DNA of 50,127 bases, from assembly GCA_016929645.1 (NCBI GenBank), contig JAFGIK010000103.1, forward strand, positions 1 to 50,127. The letters run 5' to 3'. Below the pieces are notes generated by a model. The model saw only the letters and a list, made by a program, of their open reading frames with translations, was not told where the DNA came from and searched no databases. Shown here piece by piece: positions 33,741-42,617 of this stretch; the first letter of the stretch is position 1, and each line of letters starts with the position of its first letter. Source of the stretch: Candidatus Dojkabacteria bacterium (GTDB taxonomy: Bacteria; Patescibacteriota; Dojkabacteria; SC72; JAFGCJ01). A program made the position numbers and the translations under genes.

Positions 33741-33767
33741 TTAGCAATTATTATTCGTGTTTGCTAA
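33741..33767 (+). promoter_or_regulatory. degenerate CIRCE operator
   Basis: TTAGCAATT-N9-GTTTGCTAA matches the hsp20 operator in length and spacing. Seven of nine arm positions are symmetric; the two inner ones are not. It is the expected HrcA site of a groE operon. Confidence 0.8.
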
Positions 33768-33793
33768 TTATTTAAATTTTAATAATTAAATTT

Positions 33794-34096
33794 ATGGCAA
33801 ATTCAAAGGTAAAAATTAGACCTCTTGGTAGCAGAGTTTTAATAAAACCATTGAATGAAGAAGAAGTATCCCAGGGTGGATTGATAATTCCAGATACAGC
33901 GGAAAAAGAGAAGCCTCAACAAGGTGAGATCATTGCTGTCGGAAGGAAACTCAATGATGATGGTAAAGAACTTCCATTTGATGTCAACGTTGGTGATGTT
34001 GTTTTATTCAAGAAATATGCACCAGATGAGGTAGAGCGGGATGGAGAAGAATATCTTGTGGTTGACGAGAGTGATATTCTGGCCGTTTTAGATTAA
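33794..34096 (+). CDS. groS: co-chaperonin GroES
   Basis: The 100-residue product is the lid of the GroEL chamber. It has the family start IRPLGSRVLIKP, the mobile loop EEVSQGGLIIPDTAEKEKPQQGEIIAVG, and the closing strand VDESDILAVLD. The first GroEL-contact triplet (GLIIP in place of GIVLP/GIVIP) is conserved in type. Length is usual. The ATG at 33794 lies 27 bases after the CIRCE-like site and groL follows after 44 bases. Heat induction through HrcA is inferred. Confidence 0.97.
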   Translation: MANSKVKIRPLGSRVLIKPLNEEEVSQGGLIIPDTAEKEKPQQGEIIAVGRKLNDDGKELPFDVNVGDVVLFKKYAPDEVERDGEEYLVVDESDILAVLD

Positions 34097-34116
34097 ATCT
34101 GAAACTGTATAATTAA

Positions 34117-35784
<1,668 letters not shown>

Positions 35785-35809
35785 TCTGCTTATTGTGTTG
35801 ATATTGAAT

Positions 35810-35841
35810 CAGTGCGGCAGCAGTATACTGCTGCCGCACTG
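35810..35841. terminator. 32-base perfect palindrome after groL
   Basis: CAGTGCGGCAGCAGTA followed at once by its exact inverted complement. It is strongly GC-rich within AT-rich DNA and lies 26 bases after the groL stop. It probably ends groE transcription, although no U-run follows; a protein binding site is the alternative. Confidence 0.65.
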
Positions 35842-35868
35842 AGGAAAATAAAATTATTTCATATCTGT

Positions 35869-36993
35869 TTGATTCCTCTACCAGATTCAGGTACAGTTCA
35901 TGACTCTTGTTCGTTTTATGATAAGTATTCTCCAGAATTATATTTAGGCCCAGATATTAATCTTGTGAAATATGACAAAACAGAGAGAGCTGGTTTGGGT
36001 TCGGGCTCTTTTATTCTTGCCCAGCCGCCTTTTAATTTAGTATGGAAGGAGTGTACTGCGCCAGAGTCTCCTGTTATGCAGACAATAACCCAATATTTTT
36101 GTGAAGATTTGTTGTATAAAAAAGCACAGAGATTCAGATCTGGACCTCGTCAGCATAAAAGCGTTTTTTCGTTTCCTTTATCCACGGAATTAGCTTCAAC
36201 GCAAATTTCAGATCAACCTGATTCCTGGATGTTTCGTTTTTCTAGAGAACAAGTTTTTCAAACTAGAGTTTTGTTTTATCTCGCTGAGGCCATAGAGTCT
36301 TTTGAATATCAAGCTCTTGAAAATTTAGCAAGAGAGGCCCTTTGTTCCTGGAACATTATAAATAGAACAGACGAGTTTATCTTACCTCAGGTTCTTGAAT
36401 ATTTGAGTGATATGTTATTGTTTTCAGCAAGATTACAACTAGAAAAGTCATACCTAGGGTGTTCTGATTTCAAGTCTTTTATGGATGAGAGATCTGCTAT
36501 GATAGCATCGAAATTTGAAAATGTGTGGACAAGTGTAAAATCTCCAATACTAGCAAATGTTAGACGACGTATATTTTTTGGGACAAGAATTCCGGATGAG
36601 ATGGAAAATTTGATTTACCATATTGCACGTTTGTATTATGTTCCACTTGTTACAAAGGAGCCACTTTCCTTATTTTATATTTCAGAGTTCTCTTCGATGG
36701 GGACCACAACTAAAAAGATGAATACGGAGGGAACCGTTAAAGACTTAATGTCCATACCAACTTTTTATCACTGGCTTAAATATACTTTAGGATTTGAATC
36801 TATGACTCTGGAAAAACTTGATAAAGAATTGAGAAATCAGATGGCGAATTGGAAGCAAGGTGGTGTTGGTAAATGGCTTGGCCTAAGAGATAGTCCTGAT
36901 GACGGATCTTCAGAAGTAAGAGATCCTTTTCCTGGACGAGGGAAGGTTCGCTGGAAATTTGAAAGACGTGATCGGGCTAATGAGCGGCAATAA
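35869..36993 (+). CDS. hypothetical protein after groL
   Basis: Not recognised. About 374 residues from the TTG at 35869; a GTG at 35812 would place the start inside the palindrome and add MRQQYTAAAL-type residues, so it is less likely. The product is soluble, rich in aromatics, with a helical middle (LFYLAEAIESFEYQALENLAREAL) and a disordered, charged C-terminus with PFPGRGKVRWKF and ERRDRANERQ. No signal peptide, no membrane helix, no catalytic motif. It lies between groL and the helicase gene on the same strand. Confidence 0.55.
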   Translation: MIPLPDSGTVHDSCSFYDKYSPELYLGPDINLVKYDKTERAGLGSGSFILAQPPFNLVWKECTAPESPVMQTITQYFCEDLLYKKAQRFRSGPRQHKSVFSFPLSTELASTQISDQPDSWMFRFSREQVFQTRVLFYLAEAIESFEYQALENLAREALCSWNIINRTDEFILPQVLEYLSDMLLFSARLQLEKSYLGCSDFKSFMDERSAMIASKFENVWTSVKSPILANVRRRIFFGTRIPDEMENLIYHIARLYYVPLVTKEPLSLFYISEFSSMGTTTKKMNTEGTVKDLMSIPTFYHWLKYTLGFESMTLEKLDKELRNQMANWKQGGVGKWLGLRDSPDDGSSEVRDPFPGRGKVRWKFERRDRANERQ

Positions 36994-37042
36994 ATTTCTG
37001 GGTAAATTATTTCCTTTGGTGTTTTTCTGTTTATCAAATGTG

Positions 37043-37048
37043 TTATCA
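37043..37048 (+). promoter_or_regulatory. -10 box before the helicase gene
   Basis: TATCAT ends seven bases before the ATG at 37056, giving a leaderless start. An ATG at 37038 in the same frame would place the box inside the gene and is therefore not favoured. Confidence 0.35.
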
Positions 37049-37055
37049 TCGTTTC

Positions 37056-40000
37056 ATGTCTGATATTTCATTAAATTCCCAACAAAAGAAAGCTGTTACG
37101 CACAAAAATGCACCTTTGTTAATAATTGCTGGAGCAGGTACAGGGAAAACCCATGTTATTACTCAGCGGATTGCCTGGCTTGTAAAAGAGGGTTTGGCAA
37201 GACCAGAAGAAATTCTGGCTTTAACTTTCACACAAAAAGCTGCGCAAGAGATGGAAGAGCGTGTAGATGTTGAAATGCCTTATGGTTACACTGATATGTG
37301 GATTTCGACCTTTCACTCGTTTGGTGACCGTATCCTGCGACAGGAAGCTGTATATATGGGTATTGATCCTGGGTATGTGCTGATGTCTCAGGCTCAGGAG
37401 TATATTTTTTTTCGAAATCATCTTTTTGAATTATCGCTTGAAAGATTCAGACCTCATGGAAATCCAACCAAGTTTATATCTGCACTAATAAGTCATTTTT
37501 CCCGCCTTGGTGATGAGCTTATATACCCCGTGGGGTATATAAGTGGGGTTAAGGCTCAAGATTTAGATCCTGAAACAAAGGCTGATTACCTAGAGTTAGC
37601 ACGAGTTTACAAGGAATATTCAGAACTTAAGATTAATAACTCAAAAGTTAGTTTTTATGATGTAATACCTCTGTTGTACGAGCTGTTTTCTAAGAAAAAA
37701 ACCATTCTTAATCAATATAAAGAGAAATTTAAGTATATCCTTGTGGATGAGTTCCAGGATACGAATTATGCACAAAATGAGCTTATCAAGTTGCTTGCAG
37801 GGAAGGATGGAAATATAACTGTGGTTGGTGATGATGATCAGGCAATTTACAAATTTCGTGGAGCAGCTATATCAAATATTCTTGATTTTAAGAAGTCTTT
37901 CCCAACTTATTCCAAGGTTGTTCTTAATAAAAATTATCGAACCAATCAGGCAATTCTTGATAAGGCATATGAGCTTATTAAACATAATGATCCGTATAGG
38001 CTTGAGGTAACCGAGAAGATTGATAAACGGCTATTAAGTAAATATGTTCCAACAATTAGGCCAAATGTAGCAAAAAATTTTAAAGTAAAAAACGCCATTG
38101 ATTTGATCCAGGAATCTCAACAATCTAGCCAGATTAATCTTCTGGAGAGTTTAAATTCTGATCTTGATGCCGATGTTGATGCCAAAGTTGAAGCTTCAGA
38201 CAAATTTGATACAAAAGATGATTCAGATGGCAATGTTAAAAGAATTCATGAATTAAGCGATGTTGACGAGGCAGATGCTATTGCTTCTGAAATTGTTCAT
38301 CTTGTTAAGGATCAAGGCTATAATTTCTCTGATATTGCAGTTTTGGTTCGCGCGAATAATCATTCTGAAGAAATTGTTCAATCATTCAAGACTCAACGTA
38401 TACCTTATGTTTTCCCTGGACCAAAAGGTCTTTATAGCCGTCCTGAAATAAAGGATCTTCTTGCGTTTTTGAGGATAATCGTAGACTACACTGACGATTC
38501 TTCTTTTTATCGCATTGCAACACTTGATATTAGCCCTTTGACACCAAGAGAATTTATAGATCTGCAGCGTCTTGGCAAAAAAATCCATATTTCAGTTTTT
38601 GAGTTAGTAGAAACGTTGATAGCATTAAAAATCGGTAAAAAAACATTTCTTAAAAGGAAAGAAAATGAAAATATTAGCTTTACAGATAAATCGATCACTG
38701 AGGGAGACGAAGAATTAGCTGTAGGGCAAGAAATGGATGTTTCCTCTTCAGGCTCTGTTGAAGATTTGCCAAAATCTATTGAAGATATGATTTTAGATGG
38801 ATTTAATTTATTTTCCTCTGTATCTGGTAAGTATAGTATTGAAACGATTAGAGATAGGTTTCTATCAAGAGAATCAGTAATTTGGCTGAAAAAATTATAT
38901 TCAATTCTTGATCTTTCTATTAACAAAGTTTACTCTAATGGCTCTGTAGGTGAAGTTTTGTATGAAATTGTTACGCAATCTGGATATATTAAAAATCTAA
39001 TTAATCATGAATCGGTGATCAATGAGATCAAAATTCAGAATATCAGTAAGTTTTTCAGTATTATAAAGGCTTTTGAACGGGAATCAGATGATAGTAGTAT
39101 TTTCTCGTTCCTGGATTTTATAAACTATTCCATTGATATTGGTGAAAGTCCTGTAGTTGATCCTATGGATGTTGTTGACGGTGACTCAGTTAATATAATG
39201 ACACTCCATGGGGCAAAAGGCCTTGAGTTTCCTGTTGTTTTTATTATTAATCTTGTAAATGACAGATTTCCTACAAGACGTAGATCAGAGGAGTTACCAA
39301 TTCCTGAGTTTTTAATTAAAGAATTATTACCTGAAGGTGATGAACATGTTCAGGAGGAACGTAGGCTTATGTATGTTGGTATGACAAGAGCAAAAGATTT
39401 CTTGTATATGACTTCAGCCGATTATTATGCTCAAGCGAAGCGTAAAAAAAAGCAAAGTGTTTTTCTTGATGATTTAGACTTGATAGAAGATTCAATTAAA
39501 CTAGAGCCTCAGGTAGATCCGGGACGACTTTACTTTAAAGATCTGCATTTAAATCTTGATGATATTGAGGTCCCTGTTGATATAAGGAAATCTTTTATTG
39601 ATAAAATAAAACGAAATATTAGTTATTCTCATATATCCACATATGAAGTTTGTCCATACCAGTTTTACTTTAAATATTTTTTGAATATTCCTGGTAAAGA
39701 TTCTTTTGCCAAGAGTTTTGGTATGACAGTCCATAATACAATGAAGGAGTTTTTTAGTTTAATAAAAAGCTTCAACGAAGGCCTTCCTGGCATTAACAAA
39801 TTTCCTTCCAAAAAAGAACTCATAGATATTTATAACCGTAAATGGATAACTGTAGGGTACGAATCAATAGATCAGGAAAGAAAACGTTTCAAAGCTGGGA
39901 AAAATAAGCTCGAGTATTTTTATGATGAACTTTTAACAAAAAAAGAGCATCCTTTGCTTCTTGAATACAATTTCCGGGTTAATCTCTTGGAATATTGGCT

Positions 40001-40346
40001 TAGAGGTACTGTGGATAGAATTGATGCTTTTGATGATGGTGTATTTATTTTCGACTATAAAACAGGTTTATATAAAGGAGATTTCAAAAAAACAGTGGAG
40101 GATTTGCAGCTTGCTTTGTATGCAATTGCAATTGAAAATCTTCTAAAGAAGAAAGTATTGGGCTGTCAATTAGTATTCATCGAATCTGGTAAATTAATTA
40201 ATGTTGATATCTCTGATAAGGCCAAGAAAAAGGCCTTATCAGTATTTGCATCTTCTGTTAAGAAAATTTGTAATTTAGATTTTTCTCCAAAACCTGGAAT
40301 GCTTTGCAATTACTGTGACTATAAAAATATCTGTGATTACGTTTGA
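37056..40346 (+). CDS. UvrD/PcrA-type helicase fused to an AddB-like Fe-S nuclease
   Basis: The 1096-residue product unites an SF1A helicase with a RecB-family PD-(D/E)XK nuclease. Helicase motifs: the Q-motif LNSQQKKAVTH, Walker A GAGTGKT (residues 25-31), motif Ia LTFTQKAAQEM, motif II VDEFQDTN, motif III GDDDQAIYKFRGA, motif IV NYRT, motif V TLHGAKGLEFPVVF, motif VI VGMTRAKD. The nuclease (about 860-1096) has GTVDRIDAFDDGVFIFDYKTG with the catalytic D...DYK, and QLALY. Four Cys, one in VCPYQF (about residue 865) and three at C1084, C1087 and C1093 (CNYCDYKNIC), form the 4Fe-4S signature known from AddB and Cas4. The natural role is likely DNA end processing in recombination. A charged insertion occupies about residues 340-400. 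Confidence 0.93.
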   Translation: MSDISLNSQQKKAVTHKNAPLLIIAGAGTGKTHVITQRIAWLVKEGLARPEEILALTFTQKAAQEMEERVDVEMPYGYTDMWISTFHSFGDRILRQEAVYMGIDPGYVLMSQAQEYIFFRNHLFELSLERFRPHGNPTKFISALISHFSRLGDELIYPVGYISGVKAQDLDPETKADYLELARVYKEYSELKINNSKVSFYDVIPLLYELFSKKKTILNQYKEKFKYILVDEFQDTNYAQNELIKLLAGKDGNITVVGDDDQAIYKFRGAAISNILDFKKSFPTYSKVVLNKNYRTNQAILDKAYELIKHNDPYRLEVTEKIDKRLLSKYVPTIRPNVAKNFKVKNAIDLIQESQQSSQINLLESLNSDLDADVDAKVEASDKFDTKDDSDGNVKRIHELSDVDEADAIASEIVHLVKDQGYNFSDIAVLVRANNHSEEIVQSFKTQRIPYVFPGPKGLYSRPEIKDLLAFLRIIVDYTDDSSFYRIATLDISPLTPREFIDLQRLGKKIHISVFELVETLIALKIGKKTFLKRKENENISFTDKSITEGDEELAVGQEMDVSSSGSVEDLPKSIEDMILDGFNLFSSVSGKYSIETIRDRFLSRESVIWLKKLYSILDLSINKVYSNGSVGEVLYEIVTQSGYIKNLINHESVINEIKIQNISKFFSIIKAFERESDDSSIFSFLDFINYSIDIGESPVVDPMDVVDGDSVNIMTLHGAKGLEFPVVFIINLVNDRFPTRRRSEELPIPEFLIKELLPEGDEHVQEERRLMYVGMTRAKDFLYMTSADYYAQAKRKKKQSVFLDDLDLIEDSIKLEPQVDPGRLYFKDLHLNLDDIEVPVDIRKSFIDKIKRNISYSHISTYEVCPYQFYFKYFLNIPGKDSFAKSFGMTVHNTMKEFFSLIKSFNEGLPGINKFPSKKELIDIYNRKWITVGYESIDQERKRFKAGKNKLEYFYDELLTKKEHPLLLEYNFRVNLLEYWLRGTVDRIDAFDDGVFIFDYKTGLYKGDFKKTVEDLQLALYAIAIENLLKKKVLGCQLVFIESGKLINVDISDKAKKKALSVFASSVKKICNLDFSPKPGMLCNYCDYKNICDYV
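37518..37543. repeat. palindrome inside the helicase gene
   Basis: CTTATATACCCC-GT-GGGGTATATAAG, 12-base perfect arms. It encodes LIYPVGYIS in the helicase. Such a perfect palindrome is unexpected in a coding region. Confidence 0.7.
40213..40242. repeat. inverted repeat near the helicase 3' end
   Basis: CTGATAAGGCC and GGCCTTATCAG are perfect 11-base arms around eight A-rich bases, in codons for SDKAKKKALS, about 100 bases before the stop. Confidence 0.7.
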
Positions 40347-40595
40347 TAGATAATTTTTGATGGATAAGTTATTTGCTACCAATTAATATTGGTCCGAATC
40401 CTATAGTCGAGTAGGTACATATTGATATTTATACGTCCTTTCCTTTTTATTTTAGACAGTTTGAATACTTTGGGATTATCATAAACGCATATGAAATACA
40501 TTCCTATAAGTGTTGAATAAATATATGGATTCTGTTAAAATTCGCTCAAATTTTTAGTTTCAGGAGTGAGTCTTATCAATTTCAAGACTATCTAG

Positions 40596-40601
40596 TATTA
40601 T
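40596..40601 (+). promoter_or_regulatory. -10 box of the pilin array
   Basis: TATTAT ends seven bases before the ATG at 40609 (four before the one at 40606). It would yield a leaderless transcript starting at the first pilin gene. The rest of 40347-40605 holds no gene. Confidence 0.35.
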
Positions 40602-40605
40602 AGAT

Positions 40606-40971
40606 ATGATGTCATCGTTCAATATAACAAAGACATATACAGATTCTCTGTCATTACTTTCTCAAGGTAGTGTAAACACGGCCATTGGCACGTTTTCAAC
40701 AGATTTTGGTAGTTTCATAAATAAAGTTGTATCAATTGCTGTTGGGATTGCGGGTGTTGTTGCCGTGTTTTTGCTTTCACAGGGGGCTTTTACTATATTG
40801 ACAAGTTCTGGTGATCCTGAGAAACTTATGGAAGGTAGAGAGATGATAACTAACGCACTGATGGGCTTAGTTCTCGTTGTTCTATCAGTAGTAGTTCTCC
40901 AATGGCTTGGCTGGGATATTTTAAATATAGGTGGATTTACGGGAGTTAGTTGGGGACAGGTAGGAAATTAG
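40606..40971 (+). CDS. VirB2-like T4SS pilin family protein, copy 1
   Basis: The 121-residue product has a polar N-terminal part and two transmembrane helices (about 45-65 and 80-105) joined by the short loop ILTSSGDPEKLMEGREMITNAL. This loop, with (T/S)SG(D/E)P.K...G...I.NA(L/V).G, is shared by all five neighbouring genes and fits the T4SS pilin (VirB2/TrbC-like) family known from CPR genomes. ATG-ATG start; 40606 or 40609 are equally possible. Followed 16 bases later by copy 2. The role as an envelope pilus or channel subunit is inferred from family. Confidence 0.75.
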   Translation: MMSSFNITKTYTDSLSLLSQGSVNTAIGTFSTDFGSFINKVVSIAVGIAGVVAVFLLSQGAFTILTSSGDPEKLMEGREMITNALMGLVLVVLSVVVLQWLGWDILNIGGFTGVSWGQVGN

Positions 40972-40987
40972 TTTTTATTAAAAAATA

Positions 40988-41296
40988 ATGAATTTAGTTA
41001 GTTTTTTTAATGGAAAAATTTATGCAGCAAGTATAGTGGGTCCAAATATTTCGATCTCGAAGCCAATGGATATTGTCAATGCAATTGTTCCTGCAATTTA
41101 TGGAATAGCTGGTGTCGCTGTATTCGGGTTTTTCGTATATGGTGGCTTTTTATGGATAACAAGTACAGGAGAGCCAGACAAGATTAAAAAAGCTACTGAT
41201 ACAATGATTAATGCTGTTATTGGTGCAGCAATTGTTGTTTTTGCATATTTAATGACAAGAATTGTTTCTGGAATACTTGGATATAAATTAGTTTAA
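40988..41296 (+). CDS. VirB2-like T4SS pilin family protein, copy 2
   Basis: The 102-residue product has two transmembrane helices joined by ITSTGEPDKIKKATDTMINAVIG, the family loop. The N-terminus NLVSFFNGKIYAAS is short, with the hydrophobic pre-cleavage stretch of a small prepilin and a possible cut after YAA. It is shorter than copies 1 and 3 and lacks their extra N-terminal segment. Confidence 0.75.
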   Translation: MNLVSFFNGKIYAASIVGPNISISKPMDIVNAIVPAIYGIAGVAVFGFFVYGGFLWITSTGEPDKIKKATDTMINAVIGAAIVVFAYLMTRIVSGILGYKLV

Positions 41297-41308
41297 TAAG
41301 TGCCTGTT

Positions 41309-41665
41309 ATGAAATTTCTAATAAAAGAAACAGGGTACAAAGTATTAACAGCTCTTGATATTGGAGGATTAGATCCAGGAAATGTGCCTCAAGTTCTATC
41401 TGATCTTACAAACACTATAAAGACAGTGTTTTCTACTGCATATGCATTTGCTGGAGTAGTCACTGTAGGGTTTATGATTATTGGTGGTTACAAAATGATA
41501 ATGTCTTCAGGAGACTCTCAAAAACTTGACGAAGGTCGTAATACATTAGTAAATGCTCTTATCGGAATGGTCGTGGTTGTTATATCAGGATTGCTCTTTA
41601 ATTTTGTAGGTGATAAGTTAGGTATAGGAAGTGTGATCTCAGCATTCAATCTTCCTTTTTTATAA
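41309..41665 (+). CDS. VirB2-like T4SS pilin family protein, copy 3
   Basis: The product (118 residues from ATG 41309) has GGLDPGNVPQVLSDL before the first helix, then AGVVTVGFMIIGGYKMIMSSGDSQKLDEGRNTLVNALIG linking the two helices. A GTG at 41300 is four bases after the stop of copy 2 and would add three residues. The tight packing suggests copies 1-3 are one transcript. Confidence 0.75.
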   Translation: MKFLIKETGYKVLTALDIGGLDPGNVPQVLSDLTNTIKTVFSTAYAFAGVVTVGFMIIGGYKMIMSSGDSQKLDEGRNTLVNALIGMVVVVISGLLFNFVGDKLGIGSVISAFNLPFL

Positions 41666-41761
41666 GGATATTGTTGTGGCAAATAAGGAAATGTGATAAT
41701 ATTATAGGATATATATAAATCAATTCGAAAATTTATTTAATATTAATTATTTAATTAAAAG

Positions 41762-42160
41762 ATGAAAAAGATTACTAAATTTTTCGCAAAAGTCGGTGCT
41801 TCCATGACCGGTTTTTTTGCACTAGCTCAATCAGTGTATGCAAAAGCTGCATGGGAACCAGATGAAGGTCCTTCTCAGACAAGTCTTGATGAGCTTATTC
41901 GAACAGGATTGAATACGGCAATTATTATTGCTGCTGTTGTTGCAGTCTTTTTCCTCATTTACAATGGATTCAAGTACATGATGGCTGGTGGTGATACTGG
42001 AAAGACAGAAGAGGCTCAGAAGGGTTTGGCAAATGCACTTATTGGTCTTGTGGTTTGTATTGCTGCCGCATTGGTGGTTAACTTTGTGCTTAGCAGATTT
42101 GGAATGGAAACAAAAGGTGTTGATCAGGCGGTTGTGATGTTAATGTCTTCTCTTGCTTAA
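41762..42160 (+). CDS. VirB2-like T4SS pilin family protein, copy 4 (likely major pilin)
   Basis: The 132-residue product has the clearest signal peptide of the group (MKKITKFFAKVG to SVYAKA), then two helices linked by MMAGGDTGKTEEAQKGLANALIG. The 96-base AT-rich leader in front and the strong terminator behind it separate it from the others. That arrangement, with a good GATAAT box upstream near 41695, suggests independent, high expression, as expected for the main structural subunit. This expression claim is inference. Confidence 0.78.
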   Translation: MKKITKFFAKVGASMTGFFALAQSVYAKAAWEPDEGPSQTSLDELIRTGLNTAIIIAAVVAVFFLIYNGFKYMMAGGDTGKTEEAQKGLANALIGLVVCIAAALVVNFVLSRFGMETKGVDQAVVMLMSSLA

Positions 42161-42172
42161 TAATTGAATTTG

Positions 42173-42205
42173 AGGGGCGGTTATCGAAGATAACCGCCCC
42201 TTTCC
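42173..42205 (+). terminator. strong intrinsic terminator after pilin copy 4
   Basis: AGGGGCGGTTATC-GAA-GATAACCGCCCCT has 13 perfect pairs and a GAA triloop, followed by TTTCC. It lies 13 bases after the stop codon and before copy 5. Confidence 0.8.
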
Positions 42206-42231
42206 AATATCTCATTTTTTACTGCTGATCC

Positions 42232-42531
42232 ATGTTTGTATCAAAAGTGTATGCAGCTGCTCCAACACTAGATCAAATGCCGAATCTTATTGTCAATATT
42301 TTTGGACTTTTATTTCCTTTTGCTGGTGTTGCTTTGTTTTTAATGTTTCTTTATGGAGGCATTATGTGGTTGATGTCCACAGGTGATCCTCAGAAAATTC
42401 AAAAAGCACAAGGTACATTGCTTTGGGCTGTTGTTGGTACAATTATTTTGGTTTGTGCGGTTGTCATTATAAACACAGTAGAGCGATTCCTCGGTCTTCC
42501 TGCAGGTACTTTGACCACAATAAATTTCTAA
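42232..42531 (+). CDS. VirB2-like T4SS pilin family protein, copy 5
   Basis: The 99-residue product has a short start (MFVSKVYAAAP) and two helices linked by MWLMSTGDPQKIQKAQGTLLWAVVG, clearly of the same family. No promoter is evident between it and the terminator, so it may depend on read-through. It ends 87 bases before the SpoIID gene. Confidence 0.72.
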   Translation: MFVSKVYAAAPTLDQMPNLIVNIFGLLFPFAGVALFLMFLYGGIMWLMSTGDPQKIQKAQGTLLWAVVGTIILVCAVVIINTVERFLGLPAGTLTTINF

Positions 42532-42582
42532 TACTGCAATAGGTGATTATAACGGTCTGCTTATCCGTTATGTATTGTTTTG

Positions 42583-42610
42583 TTGCTATTGCATCTTTTT
42601 CTAGTATAAT
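42583..42610 (+). promoter_or_regulatory. promoter of the SpoIID-domain gene
   Basis: TTGCTA (42583-42588) and TATAAT (42605-42610) are 16 bases apart; the ATG at 42618 lies seven bases after the -10 box, a leaderless arrangement. Confidence 0.6.
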
Positions 42611-42617
42611 TTTATAT

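Noticed and set aside
42543-42617. Upstream extension of the SpoIID protein
   Set aside because: It would include the promoter and put a hydrophobic segment before a complete signal peptide.
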